This document shows, piece by piece, positions 46,021 through 56,198 of a stretch of 64,000 bases of DNA. A program made the translations under genes and the position numbers. Below the pieces are notes generated by a model that was not told where the DNA came from, ran no database searches, and saw only the letters and a program-made list of their open reading frames with translations. Origin of the DNA: Azoarcus olearius (GTDB lineage: Bacteria; Pseudomonadota; Gammaproteobacteria; Burkholderiales; Rhodocyclaceae); the NCBI RefSeq assembly GCF_001682385.1, contig NZ_CP016210.1, positions 3,100,001 through 3,164,000 of the forward strand, in the 5' to 3' direction. How positions within the stretch are numbered: the stretch's first letter is position 1; every line of letters starts with the position of its first letter.

Positions 46021-46206
46021 ACGGCGCCCCGCGTTCTGCAGCAAAGCCCACATCCCCGCGCCCACTGCAGGCAACCCGACGAGGCCTCGCCGCGGCCGTC
46101 GCGCCGCATCCCGCGCGGCCGGCGGGCTGCGCAGCGATGGGTTGCGTGGCCCGAAGCTTGCAGACCTCCCCGCGTCCCGATCATTTTTCCGATGCGAGGT
46201 GGCACC

Positions 46207-47298
46207 ATGCTGGAAGTTGCAATCGTCGGCGGCGGTCTGTGCGGACTCGCTCTCGCCAACACGCTGCAGCACGCGAACCGCTCGTTCGCGCTGTTCGAAG
46301 CCCGCGACCGCCTCGGCGGCCGCATCCTCACCCGCAAGGATGCCGCCGGTACGCCGGTCGACCTTGGCCCCACCTGGTTCTGGCCCGACACCCAACCGCG
46401 CATTGCGCGCCTGATCGCCGACCTGGGCCTCGAAACCCGCGCCCAGCAGGAAGACGGCACGCACCTGATGCAGGTCGAGCCGGGCGGCAAGCCGAGCCCG
46501 CTGTCGCAGCCCGACTTTCACGGCGGCGCGCGACGCGTGGCGGGCGGCATGGACGGACTCGTGCAAGCGCTCGCCGCGCGCCTCCCCGCGGCAGGCGTCC
46601 ACCTCACCCATGCGCTCACCGCGCTGCGCGACCGCGGCACCCACGTCGAACTGCACTTCAGCGAGCCCAATGGCGAGCGCTTCGTACTCGCGCGCCGGGT
46701 GGTGCTGGCGCTGCCGCCGCGACTGGTGGAAGAGCATGTGCGCTTCGACCCGCCGTTGGCGCCTCGGGTGCGCGAGGCGATGCGCGACGCGCCCACCTGG
46801 ATGGCGGCCCAGGCCAAGCTCGTCACCCGCTACACACGCGCGTTCTGGCGCGAGCAAGGCCTGTCCGGCACCGCGTTCACGCGCTACCCGGGCGCCGTTC
46901 TCGCCGAGACCTGGGACGCCAGCGAAGCCGACGAGGCCGGGGTGCTCGGTGCCTTCCTCGCGCTGCCGGCAGCCCTGCGCGACAGCTTCGGCGCCGGCCT
47001 GCCGATGCTCACCGCCAGCCACCTCGCCCAGTTGTTCGGCCCCGCCGCGCAGGGCGGCGACAGCCTGTACCAGGACTGGGCGCAAGAGCCCCACACCTGC
47101 AGCACGCTGGACCAGACGCCGCCGCTGCTGCACCCCGACTACGCCAACCGCGACCTGCGCCTGTCGCACTGGCGCGACAAGCTGTACTTCGGCGGCACCG
47201 AAACCGCCGCGTATGGAGCGGGCTACATGGAAGGTGCGCTGGAGGCCGCGGGTCGCATCCAGCGCGACCTTGCGCTCGACTGGGCCGAGGCCGCCTGA
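46207..47298 (+). CDS. FAD-dependent amine oxidase-like protein
   Basis: 363 residues from the ATG at 46207, which has GAGGTG at a proper distance; an ATG five codons earlier has none. The Rossmann motif is V-A-I-V-G-G-G-L-C-G-L-A-L-A. F-E-A-R-D-R-L-G-G-R-I follows, and a C-terminal FAD motif is in F-G-G-T-E-T-A-A-Y-G-A-G-Y-M-E-G-A. These match flavin amine oxidases. At 363 residues it is shorter than most. Substrate unknown. Confidence 0.86.
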   Translation: MLEVAIVGGGLCGLALANTLQHANRSFALFEARDRLGGRILTRKDAAGTPVDLGPTWFWPDTQPRIARLIADLGLETRAQQEDGTHLMQVEPGGKPSPLSQPDFHGGARRVAGGMDGLVQALAARLPAAGVHLTHALTALRDRGTHVELHFSEPNGERFVLARRVVLALPPRLVEEHVRFDPPLAPRVREAMRDAPTWMAAQAKLVTRYTRAFWREQGLSGTAFTRYPGAVLAETWDASEADEAGVLGAFLALPAALRDSFGAGLPMLTASHLAQLFGPAAQGGDSLYQDWAQEPHTCSTLDQTPPLLHPDYANRDLRLSHWRDKLYFGGTETAAYGAGYMEGALEAAGRIQRDLALDWAEAA

Positions 47299-47352
47299 GG
47301 GACGACCACGCCGGGCCGGCCGCGCACCGCAGCGCGGTCGGCCCGGCGCGTA

Positions 47353-49236
47353 CTACGTAGCGCCGCCGCCCTGCTCCGGCACGACAGCGGCCGCCTGGTG
47401 GCCGCCCTGCGCCGCCAGCAGTTCGCGGAACAGCGGGGAGCCCTGCGCGAGCGCCCACGCGCTACCCACCGCCTCGACACGGCCGTCGCGCATCAGGATC
47501 ACTTCGTCGAAGCGGTCGAGCAGGTGCAGGCGATGCACCGACGACACCACCGCGGCTTCCCCGAAGCGGCTGAACAGGCCTTCGTAGACGCGCGTTTCGG
47601 ATTCGGGATCGAGGCTGCTGGTCGGCTCGTCAAGCAGCACGAGTGCCGACCCCTCGGCCGCCAGCACGCCGCGCGCCAGCGCCAGCCGCTGACGCTGGCC
47701 GCCGGACCAGTTCGCACCGCCCTCCGCGACCCGCGTCCCCAGCCCCTCGGGCAACGCCTCCACCAGCGCCTCCGCGCAGGTGGCGTGCAGCGCTTCCCGC
47801 ACCCGCGCCGCCGCCACCTCCTCGCCCACCGCCAGGTTCTCGCGCAGCGTGCCGTCGAACATCTCCGCCTGCTGCGGAATCAGCGTCGCCCAGCCGCGCA
47901 AGGCCATCACCGCCTCGTCGCCGGCCACCACCGCCGGCTCGCGGCCATCGCCCTCCACCCGAAGCTCGGCCCCCGCCGCGTCCAGACCGGCCAGCACCCG
48001 CAGCAACGTGGTCTTGCCGGCGCCGCTCGGCCCCACCAGGGCATAGCGGCGGCCACGCACGAACCCTAGGCGGTCGATCGCCAGCCCGCCGCGCCCGCCT
48101 GCGTGAGTGAGGCGCAGCCCGCTCACCAGCAGCCGGTGCCACCCTTCCGGCGCGCTCGCCGCGGTGACCGGTTTCACCTGGGGCGCTTCGAGCAAGGGCC
48201 GCGCCGCCGCGTAGTCCGCCCGCTGGCGCGACAGCGACTGGAAGTGCGCGGCGATCGCGGTGATCACCCCGCCCGCCTGCTGGGCGTACTCATAGACCAT
48301 GAAGACCTTGCCCAGCGCCACGCCGCCCGCCACCGCGGCGCCGCCGATGAGGCCGCCCGCCTCGGCCGCATAGACGCCGACCAGCACGCACCACAGCAGG
48401 CTCGCGAGCAGATCGACCGAGCACCACTTGATCTCGTTGAGCACGATGCTCCGCCGCAAGGGGCCGAACGCGGCCGCCAGCCGCGCCGCCACCAGGCGCG
48501 CCGCACCACCACCGCGCCGCAGCGCGAGCACCGAGAACACGTTGCCGAGCACATCGACCACGGTGGCCGCATAGCGGCGCTCGGCGTGGTTCTCATCCAC
48601 CGCAAGCCGCATCATGCGGCGGTCGAAGCGGGTGATGAGCAGGCCGATGAGACCGTAGCCCACCACCGCCACCGCCCCCACCAGCGGCGAGATCAGACAT
48701 AGCGCCACGATCGGCCCCACTAGCCGCACCGTGTTCTGCAGGTAGATGAACTGACTCTGCGCGAAGTCGTAGAGCGCGTGGGTGCTCTGCTGCACCCGAT
48801 GCGTGGTTTCACCCGAGTGGTGTCGCTCGTGCCAGGCCAGCGGCGCCGCCATCAGCCGCCCCACCAGCAGCGCCGAGAGCCGCTCGCGCACGCGCAGCGC
48901 GACGTTGCGCTCCAGGATGCGGCCCGGCCCGTGCAGCAGCCAGCTGGCCGCGATCGCCGCGAACACCAGCGCCAGCCAGCGCCCCGCCCCCGCCAGCCCG
49001 TCGATGCCGCCGTGCTGGATCGTATCGATCGCCCGCCCCGCCAGCCACGGCACCGCCAGCTTGAACAACTGCGACGCCAGCAGCAGCAAAAAGCCCCACA
49101 GGATCAGGTGACGAACGCCGGCCGCGTGGCGCCACAGCGCGCGGTAGAGGCCGGCGAGGCTGACCGGGCGGTCGCTGCCCTCCGGTCCCGGATCGGGGGT
49201 TTCCAGCGCAATGGACTGCGGATCACTCATGGACAT
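47353..49236 (-). CDS. ABC transporter, fused permease and ATPase (exporter type)
   Basis: About 627 residues (start M-S-M-S-D-P-Q; the second Met two codons on is also possible). An ABC membrane domain with six hydrophobic segments spans about 45-330. The ATPase has Walker A G-P-S-G-A-G-K-T-T, Q-loop I-P-Q-Q-A-E-M, signature W-S-G-G-Q-R-Q-R-L and Walker B L-V-L-L-D-E-P-T-S-S-L-D. It is a half-transporter that should dimerise. Substrate cannot be inferred. The H-loop His is in S-S-V-H-R-L-H. Confidence 0.88.
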   Translation of the reverse strand: MSMSDPQSIALETPDPGPEGSDRPVSLAGLYRALWRHAAGVRHLILWGFLLLLASQLFKLAVPWLAGRAIDTIQHGGIDGLAGAGRWLALVFAAIAASWLLHGPGRILERNVALRVRERLSALLVGRLMAAPLAWHERHHSGETTHRVQQSTHALYDFAQSQFIYLQNTVRLVGPIVALCLISPLVGAVAVVGYGLIGLLITRFDRRMMRLAVDENHAERRYAATVVDVLGNVFSVLALRRGGGAARLVAARLAAAFGPLRRSIVLNEIKWCSVDLLASLLWCVLVGVYAAEAGGLIGGAAVAGGVALGKVFMVYEYAQQAGGVITAIAAHFQSLSRQRADYAAARPLLEAPQVKPVTAASAPEGWHRLLVSGLRLTHAGGRGGLAIDRLGFVRGRRYALVGPSGAGKTTLLRVLAGLDAAGAELRVEGDGREPAVVAGDEAVMALRGWATLIPQQAEMFDGTLRENLAVGEEVAAARVREALHATCAEALVEALPEGLGTRVAEGGANWSGGQRQRLALARGVLAAEGSALVLLDEPTSSLDPESETRVYEGLFSRFGEAAVVSSVHRLHLLDRFDEVILMRDGRVEAVGSAWALAQGSPLFRELLAAQGGHQAAAVVPEQGGGAT

Positions 49237-49297
49237 CTCGGCGGGGGTTGGCAAACAGCCGATTATCGCCCGGAGCCTGCCCTCCGCTGCGCAGCGC

Positions 49298-50371
49298 TCA
49301 GCCCGCGGATTCGCCGAACAGGCCGATCTGGCGCGCCACCGCTGCGTCGCGGCCTTCTTCGGCGAAGCGTACCCCCACGCCGAGCAGGCGCACCGGCAGC
49401 CCGCGACGGGCATGGCCTTCGGCCAGCAGCGCCTGCCAGACCGCGGTGTCCGGCGCGCTCGCGACGCACTCCACCGTGGTCTGCGAGAAATCCGCAAACT
49501 TGATCTTCACCACCGCCTTGTGCACCGGCCGCAGGTCGCGCGCCCTGCCGAAACGGCGGCCGAACTCCTCGATCAATGCCGGCAGCGCCGCCGCGCAGGC
49601 GGCGAGATCGGGCAGGTCGGTGACGTAGGTGGTTTCGACCGACAAGGACTTGCGGACCCGGTCGGGCTTGACCTCACGCTCGTCGATGCCGCGGCACAGC
49701 CGGTGCAGGCTGGCGCCGAAGCTGCCGAACTCGCGCGTCAGCGCGGCCAGCGTCCAGGGCCGCAGATCGCCGCAGGTGTGCACGCCGAGGCGGTTGAGCC
49801 TGGCCGCGGTGACCTTGCCGACGCCGAAAATCTTCTTCACCGGCAGCGCGGCGACAAAGGCATCCACCTCGTCCGGCCGCACCACGAACTGCCCGTCCGG
49901 CTTGTTCCAGTCGCTCGCCACCTTGGCCAGAAACTTGTTGGGTGCGATGCCGGCCGACGCGGTGATGCCCACCTCGGCGCGGATGCGGGCGCGGATCTCC
50001 TGCGCCATCAAGGTCGCCGAGCCCTTGCAGCGATCCACCCCGCTGACGTCCAGATAGGCCTCGTCGAGCGACAGCGGCTCCACCAGCGCGGTGTAGTCGC
50101 GGTAGATCGCGAGAATCTGGCGCGAGGCGGCGCGGTAGCGTTCGAAGTCGGGCGGCAGCAGGATCAACTGCGGGCAGCGCTGCAGCGCACGCGCGGTGGA
50201 CATCGCCGAATGGACGCCGAAGGCGCGCGCCTCGTAGCTGCAGGTGGCGATTACGCCGCGGGTTTCCGCCCGCCCGCCCACCGCTACCGGCTTGCCGGCG
50301 AGCGCGGGGTTGTCGCGGACCTCGACCGCAGCGTAGAAGCAATCGCAGTCGCAGTGGATGATCTTGCGCAT
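49298..50371 (-). CDS. dinB: DNA polymerase IV (DinB)
   Basis: A 357-residue Y-family polymerase. It begins M-R-K-I-I-H-C-D-C-D-C-F-Y-A-A-V-E, with metal ligands. S-L-D-E-A-Y-L-D-V is the second catalytic motif, and Y-E-A-R-A-F-G-V-H-S-A-M is typical. A helix-hairpin-helix region and a little-finger domain follow. The start motif has Cys-Asp-Cys-Asp where many have Met-Asp-Ala-Asp, and it keeps the acidic residues. It performs error-prone bypass. No LexA box was recognised upstream. Confidence 0.93.
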   Translation of the reverse strand: MRKIIHCDCDCFYAAVEVRDNPALAGKPVAVGGRAETRGVIATCSYEARAFGVHSAMSTARALQRCPQLILLPPDFERYRAASRQILAIYRDYTALVEPLSLDEAYLDVSGVDRCKGSATLMAQEIRARIRAEVGITASAGIAPNKFLAKVASDWNKPDGQFVVRPDEVDAFVAALPVKKIFGVGKVTAARLNRLGVHTCGDLRPWTLAALTREFGSFGASLHRLCRGIDEREVKPDRVRKSLSVETTYVTDLPDLAACAAALPALIEEFGRRFGRARDLRPVHKAVVKIKFADFSQTTVECVASAPDTAVWQALLAEGHARRGLPVRLLGVGVRFAEEGRDAAVARQIGLFGESAG

Positions 50372-50425
50372 GCTGTGTGCAGGACGAACCGGGACGTGCC
50401 GCCAGCCGCTCGGGGACCGGCCGCG

Positions 50426-51841
50426 TCAGCCCGCCTCGTCGCCCGCCACGCGCAGCGCCGGGCGCACCGGCGCCGCATCCGCCGCGTCGTCTTCCAGCGC
50501 GCGCTCGACCAGCGCGGGCGACAACGCCTTGGCCGGCGTTACGCCGAGTTCGCGCAGCATCTCGGCCTGCCGCACCAGGTTGCCACGGCCGCGCGCGAAC
50601 TTGCCGTAGGCGGCGTCGAAGGATTTCTGCGCCTGGGCCAGGCGGTTGCCGAGCGCATCCATGTCGTCGACGAAGCCGACCAGCTTGTCGTACAACTCGC
50701 CGCCGCGGCGGGCGATCTCCTGCGCATTGCGGCCCTGCGCCTCCTGCCGCCACAGGTGGGCGACCGTGCGGACCACGAACAGCAGCGTCGACGGCCCGAC
50801 CAGCAGCACGTTCTTCTGCCACGCATCCATGAACAGCGCGTCGTCGTGCGTCACCGCGAGCATGAAGGCGGGCTCGATCGGGACGAACATCAGCACGAAA
50901 TCGAGCGAGCCGACGCCGTGGATCTGCTGGTAATTGCGCTCCGCCAGCCCCTTGATGTGGGCCCGCACCGATTCCAGATGGCGCCGCACCGCCAGCTGGC
51001 GCGCGGCCTCGTCCTCGGCCACCACGCAGGCTTCGTAGGCGGTCAGCGAGACCTTGGCATCCACCACCAGGTGGCGGTCTTCAGGCAGGTGGATCACCAC
51101 GTCCGGCTGCGCCCGGCTGCCGTCCTCGCGCGCATGGCTCTGCTGGGTGTCGTACTCCACCCCCTTGCGCAGGCCGGAGGCTTCCAGCACGCGCTCCAGC
51201 ACCAGCTCGCCCCAGTTGCCCTGCGCCTTCACCGACCCCTTGAGCGCCCGGGTCAGGTTCTTCGCGTCCTCGCCGAGCGCGCGGTTGAGTTCCATCAGCT
51301 GCCGCACCTGCTCGGCCAGCGCGCTGCGGTCCTTGCCTTCCTGCACGTAGACCTGCTCGACGGTGCCCTGGAACGCCTGCAGACGCTCCCGCAGCGGCTC
51401 GAGCAACTGGCCGATGTTGGTCTGGTTCTGCTCGGTGAAGCGCTTCGATTTCTCTTCGAGGATGTCGGCCGCGAGCGCCTTGAACTGGTCGCTCAGCGCC
51501 TCGCGCGCCTGCTGCAGCAGGGCGATCTTCTCTTCCGCATTGCGCCGCTCGGCAAGCAGGCGCTCGGCCAGCACGGCGCGTTCGGCGCGGGTCTTCTCCA
51601 GCGCCTCGCGCCAGCCCTCCGCGCGCGCCAGCACGTCCGCCCGCTCCACGCGCAACGCCTCGCGCTCCGCCTCCAGCAGGCGCGCCCGTTCGCGCAGCGG
51701 GGCGAGCGCCGCCTCCGCCTCCAGCCGCGCGCGTTCCAGCGCCTGGGCACCGCGCCCGCGCTGCAGCAGCCAGGCGAGCACGAAGCCCGCGCCCAACCCA
51801 GCGAGTGCCGCCAGGGTCATCTGCAAGGGGATGTCGATCAT
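50426..51841 (-). CDS. rmuC: DNA recombination protein RmuC
   Basis: 471 residues from the ATG ending at 51841 (start M-I-D-I-P-L-Q-M). One N-terminal membrane anchor (about 8-25), a long coiled coil (about 30-150), then the RmuC nuclease-like domain: G-N-W-G-E-L-V-L-E-R-V-L-E-A-S-G-L and D-V-V-I-H-L-P-E-D-R-H-L-V-V-D-A-K-V-S-L. RmuC limits inversions at short repeats. It lies upstream of dinB on the same strand. Confidence 0.94.
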   Translation of the reverse strand: MIDIPLQMTLAALAGLGAGFVLAWLLQRGRGAQALERARLEAEAALAPLRERARLLEAEREALRVERADVLARAEGWREALEKTRAERAVLAERLLAERRNAEEKIALLQQAREALSDQFKALAADILEEKSKRFTEQNQTNIGQLLEPLRERLQAFQGTVEQVYVQEGKDRSALAEQVRQLMELNRALGEDAKNLTRALKGSVKAQGNWGELVLERVLEASGLRKGVEYDTQQSHAREDGSRAQPDVVIHLPEDRHLVVDAKVSLTAYEACVVAEDEAARQLAVRRHLESVRAHIKGLAERNYQQIHGVGSLDFVLMFVPIEPAFMLAVTHDDALFMDAWQKNVLLVGPSTLLFVVRTVAHLWRQEAQGRNAQEIARRGGELYDKLVGFVDDMDALGNRLAQAQKSFDAAYGKFARGRGNLVRQAEMLRELGVTPAKALSPALVERALEDDAADAAPVRPALRVAGDEAG

Positions 51842-51875
51842 GCCGCCACCATCGGTTCCGCCCCGCCGGCCGGCG

Positions 51876-51916
51876 GCAACAAACGCAACGCCCGCCGGCA
51901 TTGCTGGCGGCGGGCG
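51876..51916 (-). terminator. Probable terminator of the DAHP synthase gene
   Basis: CGCCCGCC (51889-51896) pairs with GGCGGGCG (51909-51916). On the minus strand a T-rich stretch (TTGCGTTTGTTG) follows. It lies 39 bp beyond the aroG stop and before rmuC. Confidence 0.55.
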
Positions 51917-51954
51917 TCGGTGATTGCGCTACGCGGCGCGGGCAAGGCCGGGCC

Positions 51955-53040
51955 TTACTCCGTCTCGGCCGCGCGCTCCACGCGGCGCTGGCGCACGGCG
52001 CCGGCCAGCGTGTCGAGCACGCCGACCGAGTCTTCCCAGCCGATGCAGGCGTCGGTGATGCTCATGCCGTATTCCAGCGTGCAGCCCGGCTTGAGGTCCT
52101 GACGGCCTTCCTTCAGGTGGGACTCCACCATCACCCCGATGATGCGGTCCTCGCCGCGCGCCAGCTGGGCCGCGACGTCGTGCGCCACCTCGATCTGCAG
52201 GCGGTGCTGCTTGCGGCTGTTGGCGTGCGAGAAGTCGATCATGACCTTGCCCGGCACGCCGGAGGCCGCGAGTTCCTTGCACGCGGCATCCACGCTGGCG
52301 GCATCGTAGTTGGTGCTCTTGCCGCCGCGCAGGATGGCGTGGCAGTCCTCGTTGCCGCGGGTGGAGACGATGGCCGAGTGGCCGGCCTTGGTGACGCTGA
52401 GGAAATGATGCGGCGACTGCGCCGCCTTGATCGCATCGACCGCGATGCGGACGTTGCCGTCGGTGCCGTTCTTGAAGCCCACCGGGCACGACAGGCCGGA
52501 GGCCAGTTCGCGGTGCACCTGGCTCTCGGTGGTGCGGGCGCCGATCGCGCCCCAGCTGATCAGGTCGGCGATGTACTGCGGCGTGATCATGTCGAGGAAC
52601 TCGGTGCCGGCGGGCAGGCCGAGTTCGTTGATTTCCCACAGCAGCTTGCGCGCGAGCCGTACGCCTTCGTTGATCGCGAAGCTGCCGTCCAGGTGGGGGT
52701 CATTGATCAGGCCCTTCCAGCCCACCGTGGTGCGCGGCTTCTCGAAATACACCCGCATCACCACCAGCAGGTCGTTCTTCAGCCGCTCAGCCTCGACCTT
52801 CAGGCGGCGGGCATATTCCATCGCCGCGTCAGCATCGTGGATGGAGCACGGCCCCACCACCACCAGCAGGCGGTCGTCGGCGCCGTAGAGGATGCGGTGG
52901 ATCGCCTGGCGCGCCTCGTACGCCGTTTCCGCGGACTTGGCGGTCGCCGGAAACTCGCGCAGCACATGGGCGGGCGGCACCAGTTCCTTGATCTCCTTGA
53001 TGCGGACGTCGTCGATATGGATCTTCATTGAGGCGGACAT
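51955..53040 (-). CDS. aroG: 3-deoxy-7-phosphoheptulonate (DAHP) synthase, class I
   Basis: 361 residues. L-V-V-V-G-P-C-S-I-H-D holds the metal-binding Cys. R-V-Y-F-E-K-P-R-T-T-V-G-W-K-G-L, K-N-G-T-D-G-N, T-K-A-G-H-S-A-I and I-D-F-S-H-A-N-S are all conserved in AroG/F/H. It condenses PEP and erythrose 4-phosphate, the first shikimate step. Which aromatic amino acid inhibits it cannot be told here. The first Met of M-S-A-S-M-K-I-H was taken; the second is possible. Confidence 0.95.
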   Translation of the reverse strand: MSASMKIHIDDVRIKEIKELVPPAHVLREFPATAKSAETAYEARQAIHRILYGADDRLLVVVGPCSIHDADAAMEYARRLKVEAERLKNDLLVVMRVYFEKPRTTVGWKGLINDPHLDGSFAINEGVRLARKLLWEINELGLPAGTEFLDMITPQYIADLISWGAIGARTTESQVHRELASGLSCPVGFKNGTDGNVRIAVDAIKAAQSPHHFLSVTKAGHSAIVSTRGNEDCHAILRGGKSTNYDAASVDAACKELAASGVPGKVMIDFSHANSRKQHRLQIEVAHDVAAQLARGEDRIIGVMVESHLKEGRQDLKPGCTLEYGMSITDACIGWEDSVGVLDTLAGAVRQRRVERAAETE

Positions 53041-53178
53041 GACGAAACCTGGCCGAAAGCGGTAAAGCGGACGATTCTAGCGAACTTTTGTGCCTGTCCG
53101 CGCCGGCTCCAGCATGTTGCGGCGCAAAAAGAACAGGATTAAGGTGAGCCTCCTTTCCTCCAGCCAAGGGAGAACGCC

Positions 53179-54435
53179 ATGCCGCCCTTGCTCGCGCTTG
53201 TCTTCGACGCGCTCGTGTTCGTACTGCTGCCGTGGCTGATCTGGCGCGGACTGGGCCGCCGCCTGCCGCTGGCGGTGTTACCGATTCTGGTGGGCCTCGG
53301 CCTCGCCGCCGCCCACCTGCCGGCGGTCGCGATCGGCATTCCCTCGTTGATCGGCCACCAGATCGGCTTTGTCGGCGTGCTGCTGCTCGCGTTCGCCGCC
53401 GGGCTGGAAATGCGCCAGACACCCGACAGCACCGAGACGGTTCACGCGCTGCCCGCACAGCGGCTGTCGGTATCGCGCCTGGCCAGCAGCGCCGCGGCCG
53501 CGCTCGCGCTGCCGTTCATCGTCGGCACGGTCGCCGCGCACTATCACTTTCTTGGCCTGCCCGGCTGGGCCGCCCCGCGCGGCGACGGCTGGATCGGCGC
53601 GCTGGCGATCGGGCTGTGCGTGGCGGTCAGCGCGCTGCCGGTGCTGATCGGCCTGGTGCGCGAACTTGCGCCGCCCGAACGCCCGCTCGGCCAGATCGCG
53701 CTCGGCGTCGCCGTGATCGATGACGCGGTGCTGTGGATCGGGCTCGCGGTGCTGCTGCTGTTCGCCAACGGGGGCACCGCCTTTGCCACCTGGGACGGCA
53801 GCGAACTGCTCGCGGTGGGGGCGCTTGGCGTGCTGGGGCTGCTGGGCGTGGTGGCATCGCGCACCGGCTGGGTAGCGCCAGCGTGGATGCTGTGGCCGGT
53901 TGCCGCGCTCTACCTGACGGTGGGTGCGTGGGCGAGTTCCAGCATCGGCCTGCACGCCCTGCTCGGCGCCTACTTTGCCGGCGCCATGATGGCGCCGAAC
54001 TGGGCCGCGCGGCTGCCGGTGGAAGGCATCGGCAAGTTCGCGCTGGTGGGCCTCGCGCCGCTGTTCTTCGGCCATAGCGGCCTCGGCATCGACGGCAACG
54101 CGCTGTCGTGGTCCTCGCTTACCGCCTCGCTCGGCCTGCTGGCCCTGGCGGTGGTTTCCAAACTGGCGGCGGTGCTCGCCTACCCGCCCTCGCCCATGCT
54201 GTCGCGCCGCCAGGCGCTGGCAGTGGGCGCCCTGCTCCAGTGCAAGGGGCTGATGGAGATCGTCGCTGCCACCATCCTGCGCGATCAGGGTCTACTCTCG
54301 GAGTACGCCTACGCCGCGCTGGTGACGCTGGCGGTGCTGTCGACCACGCTGACCGGCCCGCTCTACCGCCTGTGCCTGCCGCGCGCGGCCGCGCCGGCGC
54401 TGGAACCCGCGGACTGTCCGCGCAACGGTTCCTGA
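53179..54435 (+). CDS. Monovalent cation:proton antiporter-like membrane protein
   Basis: 418 residues with about 12 hydrophobic segments and no C-terminal TrkA-N domain. Sequences such as H-Q-I-G-F-V-G-V-L-L-L-A-F-A-A-G-L-E-M-R, I-G-L-C-V-A-V-S-A-L-P-V-L and G-V-A-V-I-D-D-A-V-L-W-I-G fit the CPA2 (KefB/NapA-like) family; the Asp-Asp pair matches the ion site. It probably exchanges sodium or potassium for protons. AAGGGAGAA precedes the ATG. Confidence 0.86.
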   Translation: MPPLLALVFDALVFVLLPWLIWRGLGRRLPLAVLPILVGLGLAAAHLPAVAIGIPSLIGHQIGFVGVLLLAFAAGLEMRQTPDSTETVHALPAQRLSVSRLASSAAAALALPFIVGTVAAHYHFLGLPGWAAPRGDGWIGALAIGLCVAVSALPVLIGLVRELAPPERPLGQIALGVAVIDDAVLWIGLAVLLLFANGGTAFATWDGSELLAVGALGVLGLLGVVASRTGWVAPAWMLWPVAALYLTVGAWASSSIGLHALLGAYFAGAMMAPNWAARLPVEGIGKFALVGLAPLFFGHSGLGIDGNALSWSSLTASLGLLALAVVSKLAAVLAYPPSPMLSRRQALAVGALLQCKGLMEIVAATILRDQGLLSEYAYAALVTLAVLSTTLTGPLYRLCLPRAAAPALEPADCPRNGS

Positions 54436-54549
54436 GCCGGGCCGCGGGTGAGCCCCAGGGCGACGGTGCGGTTTTGAACGTCGCCCAAGGATGGATTGTC
54501 AGTGTGGCAGCGTGCCGCAGCCCTCGCCCACGCCGCCCGGAGCCCAACC

Positions 54550-55506
54550 ATGTTGATCAAGCGTCCTGCCGATATCCCCCCCTCCGAAATCACCCCGCGC
54601 GCGCTGTTCGAAGACCGCCGCCGCTTCATTGCCACCGCCGGCGCCGGGCTTGCCGGCGCGCTGCTCGGCCCTGGCCTGCTGTCTGCACACGCCGCGCCCG
54701 CCCCGGGCCCGGGGCGCACCGCGCTGTCGCCGCTGGCGCCCTCGCCATTGAGCACGACGGAGGAAAAGACCAGCTACAAGTCCGTGACCACCTACAACAA
54801 CTTCTACGAATTCGGCACCGACAAGGCCGACCCCGCGGAGAACGCCGGCAAGATGGCGCTGCGGCCGTGGACGCTGCGGGTGGAGGGCCTCGCCAACAAG
54901 CCCCGCACCTTCGACATCGACGAACTGCTGCGGCTCGCCCCGCTGGAAGAACGCATCTACCGGCTGCGCTGCGTGGAGGCGTGGTCGATGGTGATCCCGT
55001 GGGTGGGCTTTCCGCTCGCCGCGCTGCTCAAGCAGGTGGAGCCCCAGGGCAGCGCGAAGTACGTGGAGTTCGTCAGCCACTACGATCCCAAGATCATGAC
55101 CCGCCGCCCGGTGCTGGAGTGGCCCTATGCGGAAGGCCTGCGCATGGACGAAGCGCTGCACCCGCTGACCATCCTGGCGGTGGGCCTGTATGGCGAGGTG
55201 CTGCCGAACCAGAACGGCGCCCCGCTGCGGCTGGTGGTGCCGTGGAAATACGGCTTCAAGAGCGCGAAGTCCATCGTCGCGATCCGCCTTGTCGACAAGC
55301 AGCCAGCCACGGCATGGAACCGCGCGGCGCCCGACGAATACGGCTTCTATTCCAACGTCAATCCCGAGGTGTCGCACCCGCGCTGGAGCCAGGCGACGGA
55401 GCGCCGCATCGGCGAATTCCGCAAGCGGCCGACGCTGATGTTCAACGGCTACGCCGACCAGGTGGCGCGGCTGTACCAGGGCATGGACTTGCAGCGCAAC
55501 TTCTGA
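54550..55506 (+). CDS. msrP: Methionine sulfoxide reductase catalytic subunit MsrP
   Basis: 318 residues from the ATG at 54550. A Tat signal ([16 protein letters not shown]) directs folded export. The molybdenum ligand is C141 in [27 protein letters not shown] is typical of YedY/MsrP. It repairs oxidised methionine in periplasmic proteins with electrons from MsrQ, which is encoded 14 bp downstream. Confidence 0.95.
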   Translation: MLIKRPADIPPSEITPRALFEDRRRFIATAGAGLAGALLGPGLLSAHAAPAPGPGRTALSPLAPSPLSTTEEKTSYKSVTTYNNFYEFGTDKADPAENAGKMALRPWTLRVEGLANKPRTFDIDELLRLAPLEERIYRLRCVEAWSMVIPWVGFPLAALLKQVEPQGSAKYVEFVSHYDPKIMTRRPVLEWPYAEGLRMDEALHPLTILAVGLYGEVLPNQNGAPLRLVVPWKYGFKSAKSIVAIRLVDKQPATAWNRAAPDEYGFYSNVNPEVSHPRWSQATERRIGEFRKRPTLMFNGYADQVARLYQGMDLQRNF

Positions 55507-55520
55507 ATCCGGACCTCACG

Positions 55521-56198
55521 ATGGCGATCCTGCGTCACCCTACCTCGTTCCAGATCGCGGTCATCAAGGCCGCGCTGTTTCTGCTGTGCCTGCTGCCCGC
55601 GGTGCAACTGGCGCTCGGCGCCTACCGGGACACGCTCGGCGCCAATCCGGTCGAGGCGATCACGCACGCCAGCGGCGAATGGACGCTGCGCTTCCTGCTG
55701 ATCACGCTCACCGTCACGCCGCTGCGGCGCGCCACCCGCCTGCACTGGCTGCTGCGGCTGCGGCGGATGCTGGGACTGTTCGCATTTGCCTACGGCGTCG
55801 CCCACCTGTTCACCTACCTGTGGCTGGACCAGTTCTTCGACTGGATGGCGATCGCGCTCGACATCCTGAAGCGCCCCTTCATCACGGTGGGCTTTGCCGC
55901 ATTGGTGCTGATGCTGCCACTGGCGCTGACCTCCAACGCGTTCTCGATCCGTCGCCTGGGCGGACGCCGCTGGCAATCGCTGCACCGCTCGGTGTATGGC
56001 ATCGCCATCCTCGGCGTGGTGCATTACTGGTGGCTGGTGAAGGCCGACGTGCTGGCGCCGGCGGTGTATGCGCTGCTGCTGGCAGCGCTGCTGGGGGTGC
56101 GGGCGTGGTGGCGTGAGCAGGAGCGCCGCCGGCAACTCGCGGCCGCGTTGCCGGCCCGGGTGCCGCGCGGCAAGGTCATCCCGCTGGTGCCGAAATGA
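55521..56198 (+). CDS. msrQ: Haem-binding membrane subunit MsrQ
   Basis: 225 residues with six membrane segments of the ferric-reductase-like type. His in A-Y-G-V-A-H-L-F-T-Y, W-Q-S-L-H-R-S-V-Y and V-V-H-Y-W-W are the likely haem ligands. G-E-W-T-L-R-F-L-L-I-T-L-T-V-T-P-L is typical. It passes electrons from the quinone pool to MsrP and forms an operon with it. Confidence 0.94.
   Translation: MAILRHPTSFQIAVIKAALFLLCLLPAVQLALGAYRDTLGANPVEAITHASGEWTLRFLLITLTVTPLRRATRLHWLLRLRRMLGLFAFAYGVAHLFTYLWLDQFFDWMAIALDILKRPFITVGFAALVLMLPLALTSNAFSIRRLGGRRWQSLHRSVYGIAILGVVHYWWLVKADVLAPAVYALLLAALLGVRAWWREQERRRQLAAALPARVPRGKVIPLVPK

Noticed and set aside
45001-51841. DNA-repair island (AlkB-like, dinB, rmuC) as a mobile or defence cluster
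   Set aside because: The genes are core repair functions interrupted by unrelated genes, with no integrase, tRNA, repeats or compositional shift.
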